The notes below the pieces were generated by a model. The model was not told the origin of the DNA and did no database searches. It saw only the letters and a list, made by a program, of their open reading frames with translations. This document shows, one piece after another, positions 33,708-42,329 of a stretch of 64,000 nucleotides of DNA; within the stretch, counting starts at the first letter, position 1, and each line of letters starts with the position of its first letter. The stretch comes from Diplocloster agilis (lineage in GTDB: Bacteria > Bacillota > Clostridia > Lachnospirales > Lachnospiraceae), in NCBI RefSeq assembly GCF_019042275.1, contig NZ_JAHQCW010000001.1, positions 62,001-126,000 of the forward strand, given 5' to 3'. The translations under genes and the position numbers were made by a program.

Positions 33708-34667
33708 TTATAATCCCCTCATGAACTGAAAGGTCTTATCATTAAAATCAGGAATGTTCTCGTGTCTGAAATCAGGATAAAGTATGGATTCCTTTTCCCC
33801 CGTAAGCTTATTATAAAAAGCAAACTGTGTAGACGGCGGACAGTTCGTATCCATAAGCCCGGTTCCCATCAGCACCCTGCCTTTTATCCGTCCGGCAAAA
33901 TTTTGTACGTCAATATAACCTAACGTTTCAAAGATCTCCCGCTCTCTTGCATGGGTCGGATCAAACCACCGAAAATAGTAACTAAGCTCCTCATAAGAAT
34001 CTTTTGCCAGATCCAGTTCCCAGACACGCTGGTAATCCGAGAGGAACGGGAATAAAGGCGCCAGTCTTTTAATCCTCGGTTCCAGAGCCGCGCAGGCGAT
34101 CGTAAGCCCGCCTCCCTGGGACTGTCCCAATACGCCAACCCGGTCCTTATCCACCTCCGGCATCCCCATCGCGATTCCAGCCAGTTCCGCGGTGTCCAGG
34201 AAAATCTTGCGGAACAATAGATGCTCCGGGCCGTCATCCAATCCTCTTATGATCTGCCCCCGATAGGTAGTTCCGCGCACGCCGCCCGGATCCTCGGACC
34301 ATCCTCCCTGTCCGCGGCAGTCCATGGCGAAGACAGAAAAACCATTGGCCGCGTATCCCAGTTTTTCAATCCAGGCGCCTGCATTCCCCGTATAGCCATG
34401 GAACATAAGCACCGCCGGATGGGGTTCCTTTCCATTTCGGGGTTTTATGTATTTCGCATGAATTCTCGCACGATCCATACCGGTAAAAAACAAATCGTAG
34501 CAATCGGCAAAATCCGTCTGGAAACCGCTCTTTTTCAGTTCCACGCAAGGATCTATGGATTTCATTTCCTGCACGGACCGGTCCCAGAATTCATCAAAAT
34601 CCCGGGGCTTCGGGTTCGTTCCCCGGTACGTATTCAGTTGTTCTACGGATAAATCAAATACTCCCAT
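33708..34667 (-). CDS. CE7-family acetyl esterase (acetylxylan esterase/cephalosporin-C deacetylase type)
   Basis: 319 residues, normal for carbohydrate esterase family 7. The catalytic triad is visible: Ser183 in GQSQGGG, Asp273 in GTGLMDTNCPP and His302 in FRHENI. The CE7-specific DCRGQGG motif is at 117-122. No signal peptide, so it acts in the cytoplasm on imported sugars. In a NanE/transporter operon its probable job is to remove O-acetyl groups from amino sugars before catabolism, although the family is best known from xylan use. AGGAGGG precedes the ATG by 5 bp. Confidence 0.92.
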   Translation of the reverse strand: MGVFDLSVEQLNTYRGTNPKPRDFDEFWDRSVQEMKSIDPCVELKKSGFQTDFADCYDLFFTGMDRARIHAKYIKPRNGKEPHPAVLMFHGYTGNAGAWIEKLGYAANGFSVFAMDCRGQGGWSEDPGGVRGTTYRGQIIRGLDDGPEHLLFRKIFLDTAELAGIAMGMPEVDKDRVGVLGQSQGGGLTIACAALEPRIKRLAPLFPFLSDYQRVWELDLAKDSYEELSYYFRWFDPTHAREREIFETLGYIDVQNFAGRIKGRVLMGTGLMDTNCPPSTQFAFYNKLTGEKESILYPDFRHENIPDFNDKTFQFMRGL

Positions 34668-34677
34668 CGTATCCCTC

Positions 34678-35508
34678 CTATTTGTCGCTTCCGGCAGTCA
34701 GTCCGCCGATCAGATATTTCTGCGTCAGCAGATACACAAGAATCGGAGGAAGAATACCTATGACCGTGCCTGCCATCAGAATCTCCCAAGGGGTATAAAA
34801 ATCGATCATACGCGAAAGCCCCAGAGTCAGCGGCACTTTCGAGGAAGAAGTGGTCAGGATCATCGGATACAGGTACAGATCCCATCCCACAAAGAAGGTC
34901 AGCGCGAATGCGGTCATCAGCGCCGGTTTTGACAGCGGCAGGATAATTCTGACGAAGGCTTTCAGTCTGGTACAGCCGTCCACAACCGCCGCCTCCTCCA
35001 AAGTGACCGGTATAGTATCAAAAAACCCTTTTAACAGCAAAATCGGATAAGGGATCGCGGACGCTACTAAAGCTACGATTACGGTCCCGAACTGGTCGTA
35101 TATTCCAAGGCTGAGCGCCATCTTAAACAGCGGAATCGCAATGACGATCTGAGGAATAATCTGAACAGCCAATAGCGCCGTCATAAATACCGGCTTCCCG
35201 CGGAACCGGTATCTGGACAGGGCATAACTGGACAGACTGGCGATCACCACGGATAAAATACTGCATCCGAACGCATAGATCAGGGATGATTTTATATAAC
35301 TGGCCATGGGGAGCACTTCGAACAGCTTTACATAATTCCGCCATTCAAAATATCGGGGAAGGATAAACGCGCTCCCCACTTTGTCGGCCGGGGTCAGTGA
35401 AGTAACAACCGTAACATACAGGGGTACTAAAGTCAGGAGCAGAGCAACCGCGATGATCAGGTATCGCAAAAGATAATCTTTTAATTTCTTTTTTGTTCTG
35501 TATTTCAA
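34678..35508 (-). CDS. Sugar ABC permease, MalG-like (operon 2)
   Basis: 276 residues, six membrane segments, EAA loop EEAAVVDGCTRLKAFVRIILP, C-terminal YLIGGLTAGSDK identical to the operon 1 permease. It lies 10 bp before the esterase gene and 12 bp after its MalF-like partner. CUT1-type importer subunit without local ATPase. Confidence 0.92.
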   Translation of the reverse strand: MKYRTKKKLKDYLLRYLIIAVALLLTLVPLYVTVVTSLTPADKVGSAFILPRYFEWRNYVKLFEVLPMASYIKSSLIYAFGCSILSVVIASLSSYALSRYRFRGKPVFMTALLAVQIIPQIVIAIPLFKMALSLGIYDQFGTVIVALVASAIPYPILLLKGFFDTIPVTLEEAAVVDGCTRLKAFVRIILPLSKPALMTAFALTFFVGWDLYLYPMILTTSSSKVPLTLGLSRMIDFYTPWEILMAGTVIGILPPILVYLLTQKYLIGGLTAGSDK

Positions 35509-35520
35509 CCTTTCTCCCCC

Positions 35521-36387
35521 CTATTCTACTTTGTTCTGGCTGCGCATCTGCAGATAACCCAGAACAATTATGAAGACCATGGCAAACAGGGATATCGCCG
35601 CAGACGCTCCCAGATCATTATCGATAAACGCTTTATTATATATGGAAATACTTAGGATCTCGGTCGCATGGGACGGTCCTCCCTTTGTAATGATATAGAC
35701 AATATCGAATATGGTGATCGTCCAGGCGGTTAATATAATACCGCTGCTCACCAGTACCGGTTTTAATAAAGGTACCATTACTTTCCGGAAATATTGGATT
35801 TTCCCGGCTCCGTCTATCGTAGCTGCCTCCTCCACTTCTACCGGTATTGTCTGGAAAGCAGATAACAGGCTCATAATTAAAAACGGCGCGCCTTTCCAGA
35901 TTCGGATAAAGATTACCGTTGCCATAGCCAGTTCTTCGCCAAGAAAACTGACAGGCTGCGAGACCAGGCCGGTTTTCATCAGTACCGCGTTCACCAGGCC
36001 GGTATTGGAATTTAACATCCAGGTCCATATCGTTCCCGCGAAGGCATGGGGAATCAGCCAGGGTATGATCACCAGAATCCGGAACAGATTCCTGCCCGGA
36101 ATCGGCTTATTTAAGGCGAGCGCTACCGACATGCCATAAATAAAAATCCCGGCCACTCCAAAAATAACCCAGATCAGGGTCCGTAGCAGCGTTTTGCGAA
36201 ATTCCGGATCTATAAGGAATGAAAAGTTTTTGAGACCGACCCACTCTTTAAAACCGCTCATGATGTCCACATCCGCAAAAGCATACCAGATCATATTGAC
36301 CAGAGGAATGCCGAAGATAATGGTCAAAAAGATTACAGCCGGTAGTATATATCGATATGGGAGAGATTTTTTTCCTATATTTCTCAT
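35521..36387 (-). CDS. Sugar ABC permease, MalF-like (operon 2)
   Basis: 288 residues from the ATG at 36387, which has AGGTGG 5 bp upstream; a GTG at 36396 lies within that site and is rejected. Six membrane segments and EAA loop VEEAATIDGAGKIQYFRKVMVP. Close paralogue of the operon 1 permease at 29120. It forms the channel with the MalG-like gene that follows. Confidence 0.91.
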   Translation of the reverse strand: MRNIGKKSLPYRYILPAVIFLTIIFGIPLVNMIWYAFADVDIMSGFKEWVGLKNFSFLIDPEFRKTLLRTLIWVIFGVAGIFIYGMSVALALNKPIPGRNLFRILVIIPWLIPHAFAGTIWTWMLNSNTGLVNAVLMKTGLVSQPVSFLGEELAMATVIFIRIWKGAPFLIMSLLSAFQTIPVEVEEAATIDGAGKIQYFRKVMVPLLKPVLVSSGIILTAWTITIFDIVYIITKGGPSHATEILSISIYNKAFIDNDLGASAAISLFAMVFIIVLGYLQMRSQNKVE

Positions 36388-36479
36388 AAATACCACCTAT
36401 CTCTTTCCTGTCAGACTGTCCCGCCGCATACTCCCGATGCGGGCGGGGCCGAATTTTCTAATGATAGTCCCCTGAGAGG

Positions 36480-37835
36480 TCAGTTTATTTTATCGTTTAC
36501 CGTCTTGACAATATTGTCAAAGGTCTCCTCGGGCGTCTGTTTGCCCATCATGGCGTCGGATATCTGCTGGGCTATGGTTGTTTCAATAAATGTTGTCTCC
36601 GGATGGGCGATGATCCCGTGACTGGTCTCTGTCTGATTGATCAGGGGCTCCCAATAATATTCCTGGTACTGCGGTAATTCTTTCTGTGATTTCAGAATCG
36701 GGAGAAGTCCCCACTGATCTCCGTGGCTGGACTGGTTCTCTGTGTTCTGCAGGTATTTGATAAATTCCCACGCTTCATCCGGATGCTCACAACTGCTGGG
36801 AATGGCCCATCCGCCGATACCCATCAGGCTGCTGCAGCCCGCGTCCCCTGACGGGAAGGATGCGGTGCGAAGCGTCTCCGTGCCGTCTTCCAACTGGGAA
36901 CGGAATTCCTTCAGCGCCCATACCCCATCCAGAATCATTCCTACCTGATGGTCTCTGAACAACGGTCTGCCGCCGTAAAAATCGATTTCAATCGGATTCG
37001 GCTGATGAATATCCCTTTCCACCATCTCTCTCATATAGGCGATAGACTTAATAGCCGCGTCTTTGTGATCCTCAAAGGTCAGCCGCTGTTCGGAGCTGTT
37101 CCAGAGTGACTCTCCGGCATTGCTTGCATATACGCTCATAAATACATGGGTAAGGTCGGATTCGGCTTTCGCCCCTACGGCCAGCCCCGGAATGCCGGTC
37201 TTTTGTTTGATCGTCTCCGCGTAATCCAAAAGCTCGTCCAACGTCTTAGGCGGTTTCTCCGGATCCAGTCCGGCCTGTTTGAAGATATCCGCATTGTACC
37301 AAAGGCTGAACGCGCCTACGGCGCAGGGTGACCAGTATATTTTGTCTTTGTATTTTACGCTTTCCAGAACCGAGGGAGTGAAGTTCTCCGCAAACTCTTT
37401 GTCTTTTTCAAAATAGGGAGTGAGATCCAGCAACAGCCCCTGTTCCGCAAATTCATAGCCGATCTGGCTCATAAAGCCCACATCCGGGAATTGTCCGCTT
37501 GAGAATAAGAGCTTGGACTTTGTCAGTGCTTCCGCCCATCCTATGACGGAGAAATCAATCTTGATGTTTGGATGCTCTTCTTCATATTGCTTAATAATCG
37601 GTTCAAAAATAGGCGTAGCCTGCTCAGGACTGCCCATTCTCATAAAGGTCAGCGTGATTTGCTCGTCTGAGGACGCATCCTTTTGGTCCGCCTCCTGGCT
37701 CGTGTCAGCCGTCTGTGCATCCTGCTTTGCAGGATTCGCGGGAGCTGCCGGCTCTTCCTTTTTTCCTGCTCCTCCACATGCCAGCATTGTAGTCATCATT
37801 GCCAAAATTACCAGAACTGCTAAGATTTTTTTAAT
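36480..37835 (-). CDS. Extracellular sugar-binding lipoprotein (operon 2), apparent AUU start
   Basis: 451 residues if translation starts at ATT 37833-37835. The frame has no ATG, GTG or TTG between an upstream TAA and residue 11, yet starting at this ATT gives (M)KKILAVLVILAMMTTMLAC, a complete lipoprotein signal with Cys20 exactly as in the operon 1 paralogue, and GGGAG lies 6 nt upstream. Starting at the TTG 37805 would leave only nine residues before the lipid Cys, too short for export. The mature part is a family-1 binding protein (CAVGAFSLWYNADIFKQAGLDPEKPPKTLDE). It supplies the two permeases downstream. Confidence 0.88.
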   Translation of the reverse strand: MKKILAVLVILAMMTTMLACGGAGKKEEPAAPANPAKQDAQTADTSQEADQKDASSDEQITLTFMRMGSPEQATPIFEPIIKQYEEEHPNIKIDFSVIGWAEALTKSKLLFSSGQFPDVGFMSQIGYEFAEQGLLLDLTPYFEKDKEFAENFTPSVLESVKYKDKIYWSPCAVGAFSLWYNADIFKQAGLDPEKPPKTLDELLDYAETIKQKTGIPGLAVGAKAESDLTHVFMSVYASNAGESLWNSSEQRLTFEDHKDAAIKSIAYMREMVERDIHQPNPIEIDFYGGRPLFRDHQVGMILDGVWALKEFRSQLEDGTETLRTASFPSGDAGCSSLMGIGGWAIPSSCEHPDEAWEFIKYLQNTENQSSHGDQWGLLPILKSQKELPQYQEYYWEPLINQTETSHGIIAHPETTFIETTIAQQISDAMMGKQTPEETFDNIVKTVNDKIN

Positions 37836-38532
37836 ACCCTTCTCCCTTTCTTTCCCTTTGTAAAAGAATTTTTACCTTGTTCTTACTTGTCTTTCTTTGA
37901 ATTTTCTGATAAGCTGCCGCAAGATGCCGTCAAATCTTTTTCTTGCCTCCTTTACTTTTTCCTCCCTTGCCAAATACTGAATCAAAAAGCTATACAAATT
38001 TCCCCGGGTACGTATGACTAAATATTTAGGTATACTCATATTATAAGGTATATTCCTTCTTTTTCAATCGTTTTTGGAAAAAATTTTCTTTTTTATTAAT
38101 ATTACAAAAAATTTTTCCACTATTTTTGTGCATTTTTTCTACAATAATCATATTATCGATATGCAATTCGTTTAAATTGTGCATGTTTTCGGGATATAGA
38201 TTTTTACTTTGCTATTTCCGGACGCAATATGCATTCCGTCTTTTTTTCGGTAAAGGGGGATGATCGGGGTGGCCTCTTATGAGTTATTCTTTCAGAGCAA
38301 TAACTTAGGCGTATGATCTTAGCAATTTATTAATCAAAGAAAGAAGATTTCCTTACCGAATTTTATATTTTATTCGCAGTTTTAGTCGAATTAACTCATA
38401 TCCCAACTCTTCGTCCGCTTTTTTATAAATAAATATCCAGTCTTTCCGTAAAATTTCCATCTTCTTACATCTGAAACCGTTACAATCCACAAATTCATCT
38501 TCAATTTTTCACAATCTCAGTCATAATGTGGA
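37836..38532. promoter_or_regulatory. Intergenic region with the operon 2 promoter
   Basis: No gene is seen in this AT-rich region. The operon 2 promoter on the minus strand is TTGAAA (plus 38062-38067), 16 bp, TATAAT (plus 38040-38045). Block A GAAAAAATTTTC is at 38077-38088 and block B TTTCCACTATTTTTGTGCA at 38114-38132, at the same distances as in operon 1. The leader from the start point to the binding-protein start is about 200 nt. Between 38150 and 38530 I see nothing recognisable beyond AT-rich sequence. Confidence 0.75.
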
Positions 38533-38620
38533 AAGTTAAAAAATTAACAAAGAATGATTGACATTTTTTTAACGATCCCATATAATAGGCATTGTCAAGA
38601 GATTGTTAAAAAATTATCAA
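38533..38620 (+). promoter_or_regulatory. Consensus promoter of adhE flanked by two Rex-like operators
   Basis: TTGACA (38558-38563), a 17-bp spacer and TATAAT (38581-38586) match the sigma-A consensus perfectly. AAGTTAAAAAATTAACAA (38533-38550) lies just upstream of the -35 and TTGTTAAAAAATTATCAA (38603-38620) just downstream of the start. Both fit the clostridial Rex pattern TTGTTAANNNNTTAACAA with one or two mismatches. Rex represses fermentation genes when NADH is low, so adhE should be redox-controlled. Confidence 0.8.
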
Positions 38621-38644
38621 ATAGTTATCATAGGAGGATTCGTT

Positions 38645-41260
38645 ATGGCAAAGAAAGAAACCCAAACCCCGGTACCCGCTATCATCGACAGTGTCGAAGC
38701 GCTCCAGGCGAAAATGAAAGCAATGAGAGAAGCGCAGAAAAAATTCTCCACCTATTCTCAGGAGCAGGTCGATAAAATCTTCTTCGCGGCGGCCATGGCA
38801 GCCAACAAGCAGAGAATTCCCCTTGCCAAAATGGCAGTGGCGGAAACAGGCATGGGCGTGGTAGAGGACAAAGTGATCAAAAACCATTACGCAGCCGAAT
38901 ATATTTACAATAAATACAAAACCATGAAGACCTGCGGCGTCCTGGAAGAGGATCCCGCCTTCGGTATCAAAAAAGTAGCGGATCCCATCGGCCTGGTGGC
39001 TGCGGTCATCCCCACTACCAACCCGACTTCCACCGCGATCTTCAAAACACTGATTTCCTTAAAGACCAGAAACGCTATCATTATCTCCCCCCATCCCCGG
39101 GCGAAGAACTGTACTATTGAGGCGGCGAGAATCGTACTGGACGCGGCCGTAGCGGCAGGCGCGCCGGAAGGTATCATCGGTTGGATCGATGTTCCCTCCC
39201 TGGAGCTGACCAACGAGGTTATGAAGGAAGCCGACATCATCCTGGCAACCGGCGGTCCCGGCATGGTAAAGAGCGCCTATTCCTCCGGAAAACCGGCTCT
39301 GGGCGTAGGCGCCGGCAATACCCCGGTCATCATCGATGACACGGCGGACATCCGGATGGCGGTCAACTCCATCATCCATTCCAAAACCTTTGATAACGGT
39401 ATGATCTGTGCTTCCGAGCAGTCCGTTACGGTTCTTGATAAGGTATACAAACAGGTTAAGGATGAGTTCATCTATCGCGGATGTTATTTCCTGAAATCCG
39501 ACGAGATCGAGAAGGTCAGGAAGACCATCATCATCAACGGCGCGTTAAATGCCAAGATCGTAGGACAGTCCGCATACACCATCGCGAAACTGGCCGGCGT
39601 GGATGTGCCGGAGAAAACCAAGATCCTGATCGGCGAAGTGGAATCCGTGGATATCTCCGAGGAATTCGCACACGAGAAGCTCTCCCCAGTACTGGCCATG
39701 TATAAAGCCAAAACCTTTGAAGAGGCTCTGGAAAAATCCGAACAGCTGATCGCCGACGGCGGATACGGGCATACGTCCTCCCTGTATATCAACACCAACG
39801 AAAAAGAAAAAATGGCAGAGCATGCGGCCAGAATGAAAACCTGCCGTATCCTGGTCAACACGCCTTCCTCCCACGGCGGAATCGGTGATCTTTACAACTT
39901 CAAATTAAATCCTTCCCTGACGCTTGGCTGCGGTACCTGGGGCGGCAACTCCGTATCGGAAAACGTCGGACCCAAGCACCTGCTCAATATAAAGACCGTT
40001 GCCGAAAGGAGAGAAAATATGCTGTGGTTTAGAACACCTGAAAAGGTTTATTTCAAGAAAGGCTGTATGCCGGTCGCTCTGGACGAACTGGGCACAGTGA
40101 TGGGTAAGAAGAAAGCTTTTATTGTAACCGATACTTTCCTTTACAAGAACGGATATGTGAATCCCATCGAACAGAAACTGGACGAAATGGGCATCCAGCA
40201 CACCTGCTTCTATGATGTGGCTCCCGACCCGACCCTGACCTGCGCCAAAGAAGGAACCCGCCAGATGCTAAACTTCGAGCCTGACTGTATCATCGCCCTG
40301 GGCGGCGGTTCCGCTATGGACGCGGCCAAGATCATGTGGGTTATGTATGAGCATCCGGAAGTAAACTTCCATGATATGGCTATGGACTTTATCGACATCC
40401 GCAAACGTATCTACACCTTCCCGAAAATGGGTGAGAAAGCTTATTTTGTAGCCATCCCCACCTCTTCCGGAACCGGTTCGGAGGTAACTCCTTTCGCCAT
40501 CATCACGGACGAGGAGGCCGGAGTTAAATATCCGCTGGCCGATTATGAACTGCTGCCGAACATGGCTATCGTGGACGTGGATAATATGATGAGCCAGCCC
40601 AAGGGCCTGACCAGCGCGTCCGGTATCGACGTCATGACCCATGCCCTGGAAGCTTACGCTTCCGTTATGGCTACGGATTACACCGACGGTATGGCATTAA
40701 AAGCCATGAAAAATGTGCTGAATTACCTTCCCGTCGCTTATGAAGACGGCACCAACTTAGAGGCCCGCCAGAAGATGGCCGATGCTTCCTGTATGGCCGG
40801 TATGGCATTTGCCAACGCGTTCCTTGGAGTATGCCACTCCATGGCCCACAAGCTGGGCGCCTTCCATCACCTGCCTCACGGCGTGGCCAATGCCCTGCTG
40901 CTGACCCTGGTTATGAAATACAACGCGGAAGAGGTTCCGACCAAGATGGGTACCTTCTCCCAGTATGAGTATCCCCATACCCTGGCCCGTTACGTAGAGT
41001 GCGCGAACTTCTGCGGTATCGCAGGCAAGAACGATCAGGATACCCTGGATAAATTCATCGCGGCGATCGAAGACCTGAAAGAAAAGATCGGAATCAAGAA
41101 GACCATCGCCGAATACGGAATCAAGGAGGAGGACTTCCTCGCCACCCTTGATGAGATGGTGGAACAGGCCTTCGATGACCAGTGCACCGGAGCTAACCCC
41201 AGATATCCTTTGATGAGCGAAATCAAAGAGCTGTACCTGAAAGCTTACTACGGAAAATAA
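38645..41260 (+). CDS. adhE: Bifunctional acetaldehyde/alcohol dehydrogenase
   Basis: 871 residues from the ATG at 38645, which has AGGAGG 7 bp upstream; a TTG at 38603 lies inside the Rex-like operator and is rejected. The N-terminal CoA-acylating aldehyde dehydrogenase domain (about 1-440) has catalytic Cys255 in NGMICASEQS. The C-terminal iron alcohol dehydrogenase (about 455-871) has GGGSAMDAAK and metal ligands in DVMTHALEAY, CHSMAHKLGA and HHLPHG. It reduces acetyl-CoA to acetaldehyde and ethanol, regenerating NAD. AdhE usually polymerises into spirosomes. Monocistronic or read into the small kinase gene downstream. Confidence 0.97.
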   Translation: MAKKETQTPVPAIIDSVEALQAKMKAMREAQKKFSTYSQEQVDKIFFAAAMAANKQRIPLAKMAVAETGMGVVEDKVIKNHYAAEYIYNKYKTMKTCGVLEEDPAFGIKKVADPIGLVAAVIPTTNPTSTAIFKTLISLKTRNAIIISPHPRAKNCTIEAARIVLDAAVAAGAPEGIIGWIDVPSLELTNEVMKEADIILATGGPGMVKSAYSSGKPALGVGAGNTPVIIDDTADIRMAVNSIIHSKTFDNGMICASEQSVTVLDKVYKQVKDEFIYRGCYFLKSDEIEKVRKTIIINGALNAKIVGQSAYTIAKLAGVDVPEKTKILIGEVESVDISEEFAHEKLSPVLAMYKAKTFEEALEKSEQLIADGGYGHTSSLYINTNEKEKMAEHAARMKTCRILVNTPSSHGGIGDLYNFKLNPSLTLGCGTWGGNSVSENVGPKHLLNIKTVAERRENMLWFRTPEKVYFKKGCMPVALDELGTVMGKKKAFIVTDTFLYKNGYVNPIEQKLDEMGIQHTCFYDVAPDPTLTCAKEGTRQMLNFEPDCIIALGGGSAMDAAKIMWVMYEHPEVNFHDMAMDFIDIRKRIYTFPKMGEKAYFVAIPTSSGTGSEVTPFAIITDEEAGVKYPLADYELLPNMAIVDVDNMMSQPKGLTSASGIDVMTHALEAYASVMATDYTDGMALKAMKNVLNYLPVAYEDGTNLEARQKMADASCMAGMAFANAFLGVCHSMAHKLGAFHHLPHGVANALLLTLVMKYNAEEVPTKMGTFSQYEYPHTLARYVECANFCGIAGKNDQDTLDKFIAAIEDLKEKIGIKKTIAEYGIKEEDFLATLDEMVEQAFDDQCTGANPRYPLMSEIKELYLKAYYGK

Positions 41261-41377
41261 AGTGCTCTGCAAAACCATGTTCCTATGTTAAAATAAATAT
41301 AAGCCAAAGAGCATGTATGAACGGAATGCTGTTAACTGTTAAGTATACTCTGTAAAACAGGGAAGGGAGAGAATTCA

Positions 41378-42130
41378 ATGAAATTAGATCAGATTATCGC
41401 TACCCGCGACAAGAAAACCGTATATAAAACCGATGGTTTGGTAATCAAAGTGTTTAACGAAAATCATCCGAAGTCCGATGTATTCAACGAGGCATTGAAT
41501 CACGCCAGAGTGGAGGAAACCGGTCTGAATATTCCGAGGGTGGCGGAAGTCACCCAGACAGACGGCAAATGGGCGATCGTCACGGAATATGTGGAAGGTA
41601 AGACATTGGCACAGATGATGGAGGAAGATCCGGATAACCTTCAGCAGTATATGAACCGTTTCGTGGATCTCCAACTGGAAATTCACAGTAAATCCTCACC
41701 GCTGCTGAATAAATTGAAAGATAAATTGAACCGCCAGATCAACAGCCTGGCCGGTGAGTTAGACGCTACAACCCGCTATGAGCTGCACACCCGTCTGGAC
41801 AGCATGCCTAAGCACACAAAGGTCTGCCACGGCGACTTTAATCCCACCAATATCATCATCGACAAGGCCGGAACCGCGTACATTATCGACTGGGCCCATG
41901 CCACACAGGGAAACGCCTCCGCCGATGCCGCCAATACGTATCTCCAGTTTTCCCTGTACGATCAGCGGCTGGCTGAGATATATATGAATCTGTTCTGCGA
42001 AAAGAGCGATACTGCGAAACAGTATGTACAGCAGTGGCTGCCGATTGTGGCTGCGGCACAGATGACGAAGGGTAAGGAATCGGAGAAAGCATTCCTGATG
42101 AAATGGATCGATGTATTTGATTATCAATAG
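41378..42130 (+). CDS. APH/choline-kinase-like phosphotransferase
   Basis: 250 residues of the aminoglycoside-phosphotransferase fold. The catalytic loop is HGDFNPTNIII and the metal-binding IDWAHA corresponds to the DFG region; the N-lobe Lys is in DGLVIKVFNE. The substrate is not recognisable. Proteins of this size next to housekeeping genes in Lachnospiraceae are usually annotated as APH-family; resistance activity is doubtful. The start at 41378 has GGGAAGGGAGAG upstream. It lies 117 bp after adhE, with a weak hairpin between. Confidence 0.85.
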   Translation: MKLDQIIATRDKKTVYKTDGLVIKVFNENHPKSDVFNEALNHARVEETGLNIPRVAEVTQTDGKWAIVTEYVEGKTLAQMMEEDPDNLQQYMNRFVDLQLEIHSKSSPLLNKLKDKLNRQINSLAGELDATTRYELHTRLDSMPKHTKVCHGDFNPTNIIIDKAGTAYIIDWAHATQGNASADAANTYLQFSLYDQRLAEIYMNLFCEKSDTAKQYVQQWLPIVAAAQMTKGKESEKAFLMKWIDVFDYQ

Positions 42131-42152
42131 AAGGATCGCATGATTCCGGTGA

Positions 42153-42329
42153 TGAGAGGGGACCGGCTCATTCCGGACGGCGACTAAGCGAATGATAGAG
42201 TAACGCGAGGAAGGTGCCTGTCCCCGGTTGTTGGTTTGCAGCTAAGACCAACTTCCGGGGACAGGCACCTTCCTCGCGTTACTTTATCTTCTGTTTTGTC
42301 GCCGTCCGGAATGAGCCAGTCCCCTCTCA
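42153..42329. repeat. Nested ~180-bp hairpin between convergent genes
   Basis: An outer inverted repeat (about 42153-42183 with 42298-42329, near-perfect, 31 bp) surrounds a perfect 29-bp inverted repeat (42199-42227 with 42255-42283) around a smaller stem (GTTGGT/ACCAAC). The inner arm contains GGGGACAGGCACCTTCC, a motif I associate with REP/MITE-like repeats of Firmicutes. The right outer arm includes the stop codon of the leftward dehydrogenase gene. There is no long T-tail, so it may be a mobile palindrome that also acts as a terminator. Confidence 0.75.

Noticed and set aside
41378-42130. Aminoglycoside resistance gene
   Set aside because: Only the general APH fold is visible; nothing links it to a resistance clade or mobile element.
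42153-42329. Plain Rho-independent terminator
   Set aside because: The stems are far longer than needed and no T-run follows either arm, so I listed it as a nested repeat.
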